Below the pieces are notes generated by a model. That model worked only from the letters and a program-made list of their open reading frames with translations, was not told the DNA's origin and did not search any database. Shown here piece by piece: positions 1 to 6,413 of a stretch of DNA of 6,413 bases. The translations under genes and the position numbers were made by a program. Where the stretch lies: assembly GCA_023818785.1 (NCBI GenBank), contig JAMWCO010000089.1, forward strand, positions 1 through 6,413. Reading direction: 5' to 3'. Every line of letters begins with the position of its first letter. Within the stretch, counting starts at the first letter, position 1. This DNA comes from Candidatus Omnitrophota bacterium (GTDB lineage Bacteria; Ratteibacteria; UBA8468; B48-G9; JAFGKM01).

Positions 1-44
1 AAATTTTCCTCCCTGGAGATGGATATTTTCGTATAGATTTTTAA
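1..44 (+). CDS. Possible C-terminal end of an upstream gene (partial)
   Basis: In the frame starting at base 3, the left edge reads IFLPGDGYFRIDF followed by a TAA stop at 42-44. The alternating hydrophobic and polar residues look like a closing beta strand of a secreted or enzyme beta-sandwich domain. This is more protein-like than the other two forward frames, which give a short tail ending at 36 and a tryptophan-rich tail ending at 73. Only 14 codons are visible and no family can be assigned. CTC and CGT codons are uncommon in the downstream genes, which weakens the call. If real, the gene ends 17 bases before the -35 box at 62, with no visible terminator between, so readthrough into the operon is possible. 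Confidence 0.3.
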   Translation, partial: IFLPGDGYFRIDF

Positions 45-61
45 TGAGGCAATTCGGGGAC

Positions 62-89
62 TTGACAAAATAAAAATATAGGGTATAAT
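62..89 (+). promoter_or_regulatory. Consensus sigma70-type promoter for the operon
   Basis: A perfect -35 box TTGACA (62-67) and a perfect -10 box TATAAT (84-89) are separated by 16 bases, one short of the optimal 17. The spacer is AT-rich. The predicted transcription start is about 96-97, giving an untranslated leader of roughly 205 bases before the ATG at 301. This is the only promoter I see with both boxes at consensus, and it is correctly placed to drive all four downstream genes. Such a strong match suggests high basal transcription, so any control would probably act in the leader or through an unseen repressor. Confidence 0.8.
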
Positions 90-116
90 AAATTTAAAAT
101 GGAAAAAAATAAAAAT

Positions 117-149
<33 letters not shown>

Positions 150-200
150 TATATATATTACTATAAAAAATTTCTTTCTTTATAAAAATCCTCTATTTTA

Positions 201-233
201 CATCTACCAGTTATTGGTGGATGATTATATATA
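201..233 (+). repeat. Leader hairpin 1 with shared 3' tail
   Basis: CATCTACCA (201-209) pairs with TGGTGGATG (215-223) in a 9-bp stem with one G-U pair, closing a five-base loop GTTAT. The stem runs into a tail, so that 219-233 reads GGATGATTATATATA. The same 15 bases recur at 261-275 after hairpin 2. No T-run follows the stem, so it is not a standard intrinsic terminator. It is best read as an RNA structural element of the leader or as one unit of a small palindromic repeat. Confidence 0.65.
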
Positions 234-246
234 TCTTCCTATTTGC

Positions 247-275
247 CATCCGGTTATCCCGGATGATTATATATA
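247..275 (+). repeat. Leader hairpin 2 with shared 3' tail
   Basis: CATCCGG (247-253) pairs perfectly with CCGGATG (259-265) in a 7-bp GC-rich stem with loop TTATC. The tail GGATGATTATATATA (261-275) is identical to that of hairpin 1 at 219-233, exactly 42 bases upstream. Both stems start with CATC, end with GGATG and carry TTAT in the loop, but their inner stem bases differ while pairing is kept. This island stands out in AT-rich surroundings, 25 bases before the start codon's ribosome binding site region. Confidence 0.65.
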
Positions 276-288
276 GATTAAATTTTAT

Positions 289-296
289 AGGAGGTG
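289..296 (+). promoter_or_regulatory. Strong ribosome binding site of the pseudopilin gene
   Basis: AGGAGGTG is nearly the full complement of the 16S rRNA 3' end. AGGAGG (289-294) lies 6 bases before the ATG at 301, which fixes that start. The upstream CCTCTAT (190-196) could pair with ATAGGAGG (287-294) with one bulged G, so the site may be masked in some leader folds. Confidence 0.85.
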
Positions 297-300
297 CAAT

Positions 301-1101
301 ATGAAACAAAAATTTTCAAATAGGTTCTTTTCAAAACTACATGGCTTCACATTAATAGAGTTGTTAGTCGTAGTAGCGATAATTGCTATTTTGGCAGCTA
401 TGCTTTTACCTGCATTAATGATAGCAAGAGAAAAAGCAAGAACTGCTGTATGTATGAGCAATTTAAGACAACTCGGATTAGCTTTTAATATGTACTGGCA
501 GGATTATGATGGTGATTTTCCATGGGCATGGCACCCAGTAAATTATAATTATGGTCCTTTTTGGTTTGGAGCAATTGCTGTCTATACAAATGCTGCCAGA
601 ATGCCTGTTACAAGCGCTTATTGGGTTCCACCTTATAATAGTCCATTTTATTGTCCAACTTACTTACCTGTAGTAAAAAAATTTTATCCTTCTACCAACC
701 CCTCTTATCCACATTTTAATGTAAGGTGGTATATAGGGTATGCTTATTCTATTTATGCTATGGGAGCAGGTGGTCATCCTGGTCGTCTTCCAACTCCAAT
801 AAGACCCTGGAAATTATCAAAAGTTAAAAAACCATCAGAAACAATGCTTTTAACAGAAAATTATAGTAGTAACATAAGTACTGTTTGTTGTGGATATAAT
901 AATCCAACTAACTTTAGAAGACATGGAAAGAACGCAAATATTGGTACATTAGTATCAGGGGGAACAAACCTTGGTTTAGGAGCAAATATTTTATTCGTTG
1001 ATGGAAATGTTCAATTCTTTCCAGATGGTGATAGATTATGGAATCAGTGGAGATATGGACCACAAGACAAATATCCATTCACGATGGGGCCCTATAGATG
1101 A
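301..1101 (+). CDS. Type II secretion pseudopilin, H-X9-DG (DUF1559-like) family
   Basis: This is a prepilin-type protein, expected to be cut and methylated by a prepilin peptidase and assembled into a pseudopilus of a type II secretion or type IV pilus-like machine in the inner membrane and periplasm. A short basic leader ends at G15, followed by FTLIELLVVVAIIAILAAMLLPAL: cleavage falls between G15 and F16, E20 is the conserved +5 glutamate, and the hydrophobic helix spans about 16-39. After it comes the family signature AREKARTAVCMSNLRQLGLA (42-61). The C-terminal domain is rich in Tyr, Trp and Pro and ends with ANILFVDGNVQFF (228-240), the DG half of the H-X9-DG signature; the likely His is H208. 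C51, C118, C196 and C197 could form disulfides. The length (266 aa) is normal for the family. It is first in the operon and overlaps the next gene by ATGA. The family call is secure; its specific cargo or role is unknown. Confidence 0.93.
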   Translation: MKQKFSNRFFSKLHGFTLIELLVVVAIIAILAAMLLPALMIAREKARTAVCMSNLRQLGLAFNMYWQDYDGDFPWAWHPVNYNYGPFWFGAIAVYTNAARMPVTSAYWVPPYNSPFYCPTYLPVVKKFYPSTNPSYPHFNVRWYIGYAYSIYAMGAGGHPGRLPTPIRPWKLSKVKKPSETMLLTENYSSNISTVCCGYNNPTNFRRHGKNANIGTLVSGGTNLGLGANILFVDGNVQFFPDGDRLWNQWRYGPQDKYPFTMGPYR

Positions 1102-1871
1102 TAAAGAAAGAATGTTTTTTATTTTTAGTTCTTTTTATTTTAATAGTTTTACTAAATTTAAGCGATGAAATAAAAGTAGGTTTAGAAAATAAAAATATAA
1201 AAGAAAAGAGTGATATTAAACTTTTAATTGAGTTCCTTGAAGAAAGGATTCCAGTCGCTTACTTACACTTATATTGTGATTTACCAAAATTTTATTTTGT
1301 GCCTTTAGAAGATTTAACATTATATCAAAAGGATAAAATAAGAATATGGGATGAAAATGACTTAATTTTAGGAAAATGTGAGGATGAGTTAGAGAAGAGA
1401 TTAAAAGATAAGAACTTAGAAAAATATTGGAATGGCCCTTATATACAAATACCTCCATTCCCTGAACAGAAAATTATGGTTGGGAATTATGAAGTAAAAG
1501 ATGTTATAATTGATATCTGGGGAAGAAAATACAGAATGTTTTATTATACATATAAGGACAAAGATAATCCAACAGAAACAGAGAGAAAAATTATTGGAAA
1601 TGACGAAGGTGTTTTTATATTAATTTCTGGTGGTCCCGATGGGATTTTACAAAGTTGTGCAAGTGATAAAACAAGTGTAGATAGTGTTATAAAAACATCT
1701 CCTTTTGTTGAAAAAGCAAAAAGTTCTGATTTTGAAAATTTTGACCCATTTTGTTCAACAATAGTTGAACCAGATCCTTACATAATTTTATCAGAAAGAA
1801 ATTTGAAGAAGATGAAAGAAAAAGCGACGAAACAATATGAAGAATTTTTAAGAAAAGAGGGAAGAATATGA
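1098..1871 (+). CDS. Membrane-anchored GspG-like (major pseudopilin C-terminal domain) protein
   Basis: The protein is 257 residues. An N-terminal hydrophobic segment (about 7-21) follows the basic MIKKE, consistent with a signal anchor facing the periplasm. The segment has no G|FTLIE-type prepilin cleavage site. A charged helix follows (about 34-50). The middle and end carry the order of motifs seen in GspG-type pseudopilin C-terminal domains: WNGPY (111-115), DIWGRKYRMFYY (139-150, compare the family DPWGNPY pattern) and FILISGGPDGI (173-183, compare the S.GaDG calcium-site region). A Lys/Glu-rich helix ends the protein (about 232-257). It is longer than a usual GspG (about 140-150 aa). Its ATG shares ATGA with the preceding stop and no good ribosome binding site precedes it, which points to translational coupling with the pseudopilin. 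It probably is a partner or accessory of that pseudopilus. The C-terminal resemblance is fairly clear; the role is inferred. Confidence 0.7.
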   Translation: MIKKECFLFLVLFILIVLLNLSDEIKVGLENKNIKEKSDIKLLIEFLEERIPVAYLHLYCDLPKFYFVPLEDLTLYQKDKIRIWDENDLILGKCEDELEKRLKDKNLEKYWNGPYIQIPPFPEQKIMVGNYEVKDVIIDIWGRKYRMFYYTYKDKDNPTETERKIIGNDEGVFILISGGPDGILQSCASDKTSVDSVIKTSPFVEKAKSSDFENFDPFCSTIVEPDPYIILSERNLKKMKEKATKQYEEFLRKEGRI

Positions 1872-4800
1872 AGAAGTTTTTATCTTTATTCTTTTTGATC
1901 ATTTGTTTTACTTTTGCTGATTTAAGAGAGAATGTTATTTTATACTGTGGATTTGAAAATACAACAGATATTTATTTACCTGAAAAAAAAATCTTTATAA
2001 ATTCATATTTTAGAAGGAATTCACATGCTTATACTTATGATTTTAAAAGATTTGAAAAAGACCAGCCAAGATATGTTGAAGGAAAAATTGGGAAAGGATT
2101 ATTTCTTGAATCTGGCTGGTATGGTGTATTTGAGAGAAGTAGTGAAAATTTAATCCCTTTAATTTCATCTAAAGCAGAAAATTTTGAAGATGGGTTTGGG
2201 ATAATAGGAAGTGCAGATTTTAAAATACATAGGGGGCAAAAAGCACTTGTAAGTGAAAACCTTGTAAAAATAATTTGTAAAGATGGGAATTATGGTATTG
2301 AGATAAAAACATTTGAAATTCCTGTTATAACAAGATACATATTTTCTGTTTATTTAAAAGGAGAAAGAGGAGAAGAGAAAATAAAATTAGTAATTGAAGA
2401 CCTGACAAACCAGATTACAGAAGAAAAGGAGTTCGTTTTAAAAAAAGATTGGTATAGATATTTTATAATTTTGCCTTATGATTCTGTAAGTAAAAATTAC
2501 AAAGGAAAGGAGTTAAAATCGCCAGCAAAAATTAAATTAAAAATACTATCTACAGAAGAAGGGAGTTTTTATTTTGATGCTTTAATGTTTGAACCACCGG
2601 GTGGCTATTCAGCAAGGTTTTCACCATCAACATGGATAGAGGGTGGAGAAAAAAGATATTCTGAAGTTTTTCAGATTCCTTTTGAAACATACACATTCAA
2701 TATAAAAGAAGGAAGTATATCTTTCTGGGCAAAATATGGTGATGGTAAACTAATAAGGACTTTTTTATATATTGGTTTTGGATGGAATAAAGTAATTAGT
2801 TTATCAGAATATCAGAGTAATGTTTTGAATTTTTATGTTTTTGGCGAGAATTATAAAGAAAAACTACCAGAACCGAATATCTGGCATTTTTTTGTGATTT
2901 CATGGAAGGACAATAAATTTTCTTTATATATTGACGGTATAAAGAAAACTGAATTGACTGTAGAAAAAGAAATAAATCAAGATATCTTTAAAGAACAGTT
3001 ATTTATACTGCCTGGAAATTGTCACTCGGGTTTTTTTGCGGGGAGAACACATATTAATGGAATAATTGATGAGTTTTATATTTTCAATAAATCTCTTGAA
3101 AAAGATGAAATAGAACAACTTATGAAAGTTGATAAGCCGATAATTGAATATCCTGAAATATCAGTTAAATATGAACAATTTTTCAATATTTTACCAAGAT
3201 GTAAAGAAGGAGCAAGATTAAAACTTTCAATCCAAAATTTATCAAACCAGCAAAAAAAATTAAGTGTTTATTTTAAAATTGAATATTTAGATAAGTTGTT
3301 TTATGTACTAAATTTAAAAGGTTTAGAAAGAAAAGAAATTTTGTTGAATGTGCCAACAGAAAAACTAATGCCTGGAAATTACAGAATAAAAATTGAGTTA
3401 AAAGATGGTGAAAAGATTTATAATTCAAATTTTGATTTTGGAGTTGGTTTATGGAAGGATGAGGATAAATTACCAATTATTGCCTGGAATGCGGGTGAGA
3501 AAAGTTTTGAAGAAATGAAAACTGTGAAAGAACTTGGTGTTAATGTTATCCCATTTTCACATATTTCATATAAACCTCTTGATTGGGCAAATCAACTTGG
3601 TATTTCTCTCTTATCTCATATGCATATTCGGCCAAATGTAAGAGAAGATTATTTAGAAGATAAAATACTAAAAAATGATGGTGAATATGATGGACCAAAC
3701 CCTTTGAGTAAATATGTATTAGATTCGGCAAGAAAAAAAGCAAAGGAATGGATGGAGAGTTTAAAAAATAATTACTTGAGAAATGGAGATCAAACAGTCA
3801 AATATTTGATAGTTAATACAGAGTGGCAATTACCTATGGATTTTGGGGAGAAATTTAAAAATATTGTTGAGAGAAAATTTAAGATTGATTTAAGTAAATG
3901 GCAAACTGATACAAAAAATGCCTGGAAATATTTGCATCCATTAAATAGGTTGGCATACATAAAAGAGTTGGTAGAAGGCCCTGAAGATGGAATAGTGAAA
4001 AAAGATGATAATTTTTATAATTTTCATTTTTGGTATCATGAAGGATATGCAAATGAAATAGCAATAAATAAGATATGTATTGAGGAAATAAAAAAAGAGA
4101 GAGAAGATATAAAAGTGATAATAGAACCGATATTAAGATATCCGCCAAAGAAAAAGTACGAAAGAATTGACATTGCTCAAGAGTGGTTTTATTACGAAAA
4201 CCCAAAAAAAACTGTCTGGATTCAGGAGAATTTAACCGCACTTACAAGGGGAAAAGATATAAAGATTTCTGGTATGCCTCAATTTTTATTTAAAGCACAT
4301 GCACAACCATTTGCGATAACTCCACCACCTGATTTGTTCAAACAGGCAACTTTACTTTGTCTGTCAAGACCTCTGGATATTTTAACATTCTGGGGATGGC
4401 ATAATGTTCTTGAAAAGGCAAAAGATTACTATACAATTGAGCAAATGGAAGAAAAAACAAAAAATTATGATATAGATAGTAAAAAATGGACAAAGGAGCA
4501 ATTGGAAGAGGTAAGAAAAGGTGGAGAAAATGGGCTTGGATTTGTATATGTTCCTGAAACAAAACAAGCATTTTTATCAATTTCAAAAGAATATTTTTTA
4601 CCCTTTGGTAAATTATTTAGAAAATGGGAAAACTATCCAAGGAAAATCGCTGTTTTAAACTCATTTGCCTCTTGGATATATTCAAATGTTAGATGGCCTT
4701 CATATGGTTATCTTGGAGATGCAGTTATATCTTCTGGATTGCCGTTTGATGTTTACTGGGATGAGGATTTTATTGGTAGTTCTGAAATTCTAAATAATTA

Positions 4801-5590
4801 TGATGTATTAGTATTACCTCAGACCTATGCTATAACTATTGATACTTATAATGCAATTAAAAATTTTGTTGAAAGGGGTGGGAAAGTGCTTGTTGATGAT
4901 GTCTTTAATGTTAGGGGGATTGACAAAAACATATATTCTTTTAAAGAGGAAGAAAAAGAAAAGATAAAAAATTTTGTAAGAGAGAATGTAAAATTGCCAG
5001 TAAAAATTATAGGTGATGATGTTTTAATAAATATTTTGAAATTTAAAGATGTAAATTATTTATTTATCGTAAATTGTAAAAATGATTTTGGAAGATATCT
5101 TGGTAGATGGGGGAAGATAAAAGAAAAAGGGGTAGAAAATAAAATTAAATTGATTATTGAAGAAGATTTTGGGGATTTTTTATATGATTTGAATGAAAAC
5201 AGAATTATTTCGGGTAATAAAAAAGAGAACTCTACTGAAATTGAATTAAATTTAAGTGGTGCAGAAGGCAAAATTTTATATATTAGCAAAGAAAAATTAA
5301 TTGAAGTTGAAATTAAAACCGAAAAGAGTAAAATAAAAAAAGGAGAACAGCAGAAATTTTCTGTAATTTTAAAAGGAAATAAAAATTTGATGACTGGAGT
5401 CCCATTAAAAATTGAAATAATCACACCAGAAAATGAAATATCTGATTTATCAGGATATTATTTATGTGAGGATGGTATATTCAATTTTCCATTTTATTTA
5501 CCTTTAAATGCAAAAGAAGGAGAATGGAAAATAAATATTAAAGAATTTTTAACAGGAAAAGAAAAAAATATTTCTTTTTTTGTAATATAA
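1868..5590 (+). CDS. Secreted multidomain glycoside-hydrolase-like protein (LamG/CBM + TIM barrel + GH42-like trimerisation domain)
   Basis: The protein has 1240 residues. A Sec signal peptide spans 1-17 (MKK, hydrophobic core, cleavage after TFA). Residues about 22-90 start a LamG/concanavalin-type jellyroll (VILYCGFE, GKIGKGLFLE). Residues about 95-245 resemble a CBM4/9-type carbohydrate-binding domain (YIFSVYLKG, DWYRYFI, FYFDALMFE). The jellyroll resumes at about 281-420 (EGSISFWAKY, WHFFVISW, FSLYIDG, IDEFYIFNKSL). An Ig-like domain (about 430-527) precedes a probable TIM barrel (about 535-845) containing VNTEW (E652), HEG (E725), AQEW (E772) and WIQEN (E787). E652 and E787 are candidate acid/base and nucleophile by analogy with clan GH-A/GH42. 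Residues about 925-1017 match the GATase-like beta-galactosidase trimerisation fold (YDVLVLPQTYAI, FVERGGKVLVDD). Two beta domains close the protein (about 1040-1140 and 1145-1240). The start shares ATGA with the previous stop, and GAGG (1857-1860) lies 7 bases upstream. Substrate unknown; it is probably a polysaccharide or oligosaccharide. Confidence 0.8.
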   Translation: MKKFLSLFFLIICFTFADLRENVILYCGFENTTDIYLPEKKIFINSYFRRNSHAYTYDFKRFEKDQPRYVEGKIGKGLFLESGWYGVFERSSENLIPLISSKAENFEDGFGIIGSADFKIHRGQKALVSENLVKIICKDGNYGIEIKTFEIPVITRYIFSVYLKGERGEEKIKLVIEDLTNQITEEKEFVLKKDWYRYFIILPYDSVSKNYKGKELKSPAKIKLKILSTEEGSFYFDALMFEPPGGYSARFSPSTWIEGGEKRYSEVFQIPFETYTFNIKEGSISFWAKYGDGKLIRTFLYIGFGWNKVISLSEYQSNVLNFYVFGENYKEKLPEPNIWHFFVISWKDNKFSLYIDGIKKTELTVEKEINQDIFKEQLFILPGNCHSGFFAGRTHINGIIDEFYIFNKSLEKDEIEQLMKVDKPIIEYPEISVKYEQFFNILPRCKEGARLKLSIQNLSNQQKKLSVYFKIEYLDKLFYVLNLKGLERKEILLNVPTEKLMPGNYRIKIELKDGEKIYNSNFDFGVGLWKDEDKLPIIAWNAGEKSFEEMKTVKELGVNVIPFSHISYKPLDWANQLGISLLSHMHIRPNVREDYLEDKILKNDGEYDGPNPLSKYVLDSARKKAKEWMESLKNNYLRNGDQTVKYLIVNTEWQLPMDFGEKFKNIVERKFKIDLSKWQTDTKNAWKYLHPLNRLAYIKELVEGPEDGIVKKDDNFYNFHFWYHEGYANEIAINKICIEEIKKEREDIKVIIEPILRYPPKKKYERIDIAQEWFYYENPKKTVWIQENLTALTRGKDIKISGMPQFLFKAHAQPFAITPPPDLFKQATLLCLSRPLDILTFWGWHNVLEKAKDYYTIEQMEEKTKNYDIDSKKWTKEQLEEVRKGGENGLGFVYVPETKQAFLSISKEYFLPFGKLFRKWENYPRKIAVLNSFASWIYSNVRWPSYGYLGDAVISSGLPFDVYWDEDFIGSSEILNNYDVLVLPQTYAITIDTYNAIKNFVERGGKVLVDDVFNVRGIDKNIYSFKEEEKEKIKNFVRENVKLPVKIIGDDVLINILKFKDVNYLFIVNCKNDFGRYLGRWGKIKEKGVENKIKLIIEEDFGDFLYDLNENRIISGNKKENSTEIELNLSGAEGKILYISKEKLIEVEIKTEKSKIKKGEQQKFSVILKGNKNLMTGVPLKIEIITPENEISDLSGYYLCEDGIFNFPFYLPLNAKEGEWKINIKEFLTGKEKNISFFVI

Positions 5591-5597
5591 AAAGGAG
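5591..5597 (+). promoter_or_regulatory. Ribosome binding site of the fourth gene
   Basis: AAAGGAG starts directly after the TAA stop of the preceding gene (5588-5590) and leaves a 5-base spacer to the ATG at 5603. It favours that ATG over the second in-frame Met at 5612, which would be 14 bases away. No terminator or promoter fits in the 12-base gap, so the gene is read as part of the same transcript. Confidence 0.8.
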
Positions 5598-5602
5598 TCA
5601 AA

Positions 5603-6413
5603 ATGAAAAAAATGAGAAATATAAAGTTGAGTGGAATTTTATTTGTTTTTGTCTTTTACTTATCTCTTTTTTCTTCTGATGAAAAATGGTGGAATGAGAA
5701 CTGGGAATATAGGGTAAAAATAACTTTAAAAAACCCATATGAAGTTCCCTTTAAAAATATTCCAATAATAATATCAGGAGAAATTTTAAGAAGAAAAACC
5801 GGGTTATTAAAAGAAAAGATTTCAACAAGTTCTATAAGAATTGTTGATTTAAATGGTGTTGAGATACCTGTTCAAGTGGATGAGAAAGATGAAATAGGAT
5901 TATTCCAAAATATTGGGAATGGAGAACTTGATAAAGGTGATGAAATAGTTTTTCAAGTAAGTTTTCTTCCGAAAGAAGAAAAGAATCTTTATATTTATTT
6001 TAGAAAAAAAATAGCACCATTACCTGAATATCCAACAGATTTAAAATTTACAAAAACAGTTTTTGGTCAGATGGGGATAAATTATAATGGAGAATTAAAA
6101 AACTCAATTATTTCTATTGGTATAAGAGGTAGTGGAAAAGAAAAAGATGAAAAAGGAAATTTAATATATGGTGGTTTAGGGAAAGGAGCGATTACAAGTT
6201 TTAAAATAAAGGATAAAGAATTAATTTATCAAGGACATTCTTGGGGATGGTATTTACTTTACAGCCAGATTTCCACAATTTTACCATGGGAAGACCCTAT
6301 TCTTTTAATAGATGGTCCTGTTAGAAAAATTGTTGTTTGTAAAGCATTAAATCAAGATAGGAATTTTACTGAAGAATTAAAAGGGTCTTCATGGATGCTT
6401 TCAGGGAAAATAA
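5603..6413 (+). CDS. Secreted protein with RIFT-barrel-like N-terminal domain (partial, runs off right edge)
   Basis: An open frame of 270 codons continues past the window end with no stop. Residues 1-25 form a signal peptide: MKKMRNIK, then a hydrophobic core GILFVFVFYLSLF, with a likely cut near S24/S25. The mature start DEKWWNENWEYRVKITLKNP, followed by IPIIISGE, SIRIVDLNGVEIPVQVDE (77-94), GELDKGDEIVFQV (107-119) and EEKNLYIYF (126-133), has the pattern of the N-terminal beta-barrel (RIFT-type) domains found in large secreted polysaccharide lyases and related PVC proteins (PcRGLX/YetA-like, DUF4861-like). LLIDGPVRKIVV (234-245) resembles the 'GPvR' segment seen in such proteins. The family match is from memory of motif style and is tentative; the catalytic part, if any, lies outside the window. 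It follows the glycosidase-like gene by 12 bases and probably acts on the same glycan outside the cytoplasm. Confidence 0.75.
   Translation, partial: MKKMRNIKLSGILFVFVFYLSLFSSDEKWWNENWEYRVKITLKNPYEVPFKNIPIIISGEILRRKTGLLKEKISTSSIRIVDLNGVEIPVQVDEKDEIGLFQNIGNGELDKGDEIVFQVSFLPKEEKNLYIYFRKKIAPLPEYPTDLKFTKTVFGQMGINYNGELKNSIISIGIRGSGKEKDEKGNLIYGGLGKGAITSFKIKDKELIYQGHSWGWYLLYSQISTILPWEDPILLIDGPVRKIVVCKALNQDRNFTEELKGSSWMLSGKI

Noticed and set aside
2..73. Alternative upstream gene ends in the other two frames (stops at 36 and 73)
   Set aside because: One gives only 11 residues, and the other reads through the -35 promoter box with an unusual Trp/Arg-rich tail; neither is better than the frame ending at 44.
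201..275. Intrinsic terminator(s) at the leader hairpins
   Set aside because: Neither stem is followed by a run of T on either strand; the tails are alternating ATTATATATA. They also lie between a strong promoter and its gene, so a constitutive terminator makes little sense, though conditional attenuation is not excluded.
201..275. CRISPR array remnant
   Set aside because: Only two units, with a 15-base shared segment and differing stems, and no cas genes nearby.
1868..1920. Lipoprotein signal in the 1240-residue protein (Cys13)
   Set aside because: The sequence before the cysteine is LII, not an L-[A/S]-[G/A]-type lipobox, and a better signal peptidase I site (TFA) lies just after it.
1216..5424. 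Several reverse-strand open frames of 60-122 codons inside the large genes
   Set aside because: They lie opposite well-supported genes, have no ribosome binding sites or recognisable domains, and consist of Leu/Phe/Ile-rich sequence expected from the complement of AT-rich, Lys/Glu-rich coding DNA.

Overview
The window is very AT-rich bacterial DNA. Arginine is mostly AGA/AGG and isoleucine is often ATA. All recognisable genes lie on the + strand. A prepilin-like protein of the H-X9-DG type, next to very large secreted LamG/glycosidase proteins, is a combination typical of the PVC group and relatives (Lentisphaerae, Planctomycetes, Omnitrophota/Ratteibacteria-like candidate phyla, also Armatimonadetes). 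An uncultivated, AT-rich, polysaccharide-degrading member of that group is the best guess. This rests on gene style, not on a marker gene.

Layout. Bases 1-44 may be the last codons of an upstream gene (weak). Bases 45-300 are a control region. It has a perfect-consensus sigma70-type promoter (TTGACA, 16-bp spacer, TATAAT), a (CT)4/(CT)10 microsatellite at the start of the predicted transcript, two consecutive hairpins that share a 15-base 3' tail 42 bases apart, and a strong AGGAGG ribosome binding site. Four genes follow, packed as one apparent operon: a pseudopilin (301-1101), a membrane-anchored GspG-like protein (1098-1871), a 1240-residue secreted multidomain glycoside-hydrolase-like protein (1868-5590), and the start of a second secreted protein that runs off the right edge (5603-6413). 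The first two junctions are 4-base ATGA overlaps, and the third gap is 12 bases with its own ribosome binding site.

How they may work together. The first two products look like parts of a type II secretion or type IV pilus-like pseudopilus. The next two carry Sec signal peptides and look built to bind and cleave polysaccharide. The tight coupling suggests pseudopilins dedicated to exporting or displaying these enzymes, but this is inference: no secretin, ATPase or prepilin peptidase gene is in the window. The most unusual features are the leader region (microsatellite, tandem hairpins, possible masking of the ribosome binding site), the GspG-like protein without a prepilin cleavage site, the long spacing within the H-X9-DG motif, and a divergent TIM-barrel enzyme whose N-terminal jellyroll appears to be split by a carbohydrate-binding domain.
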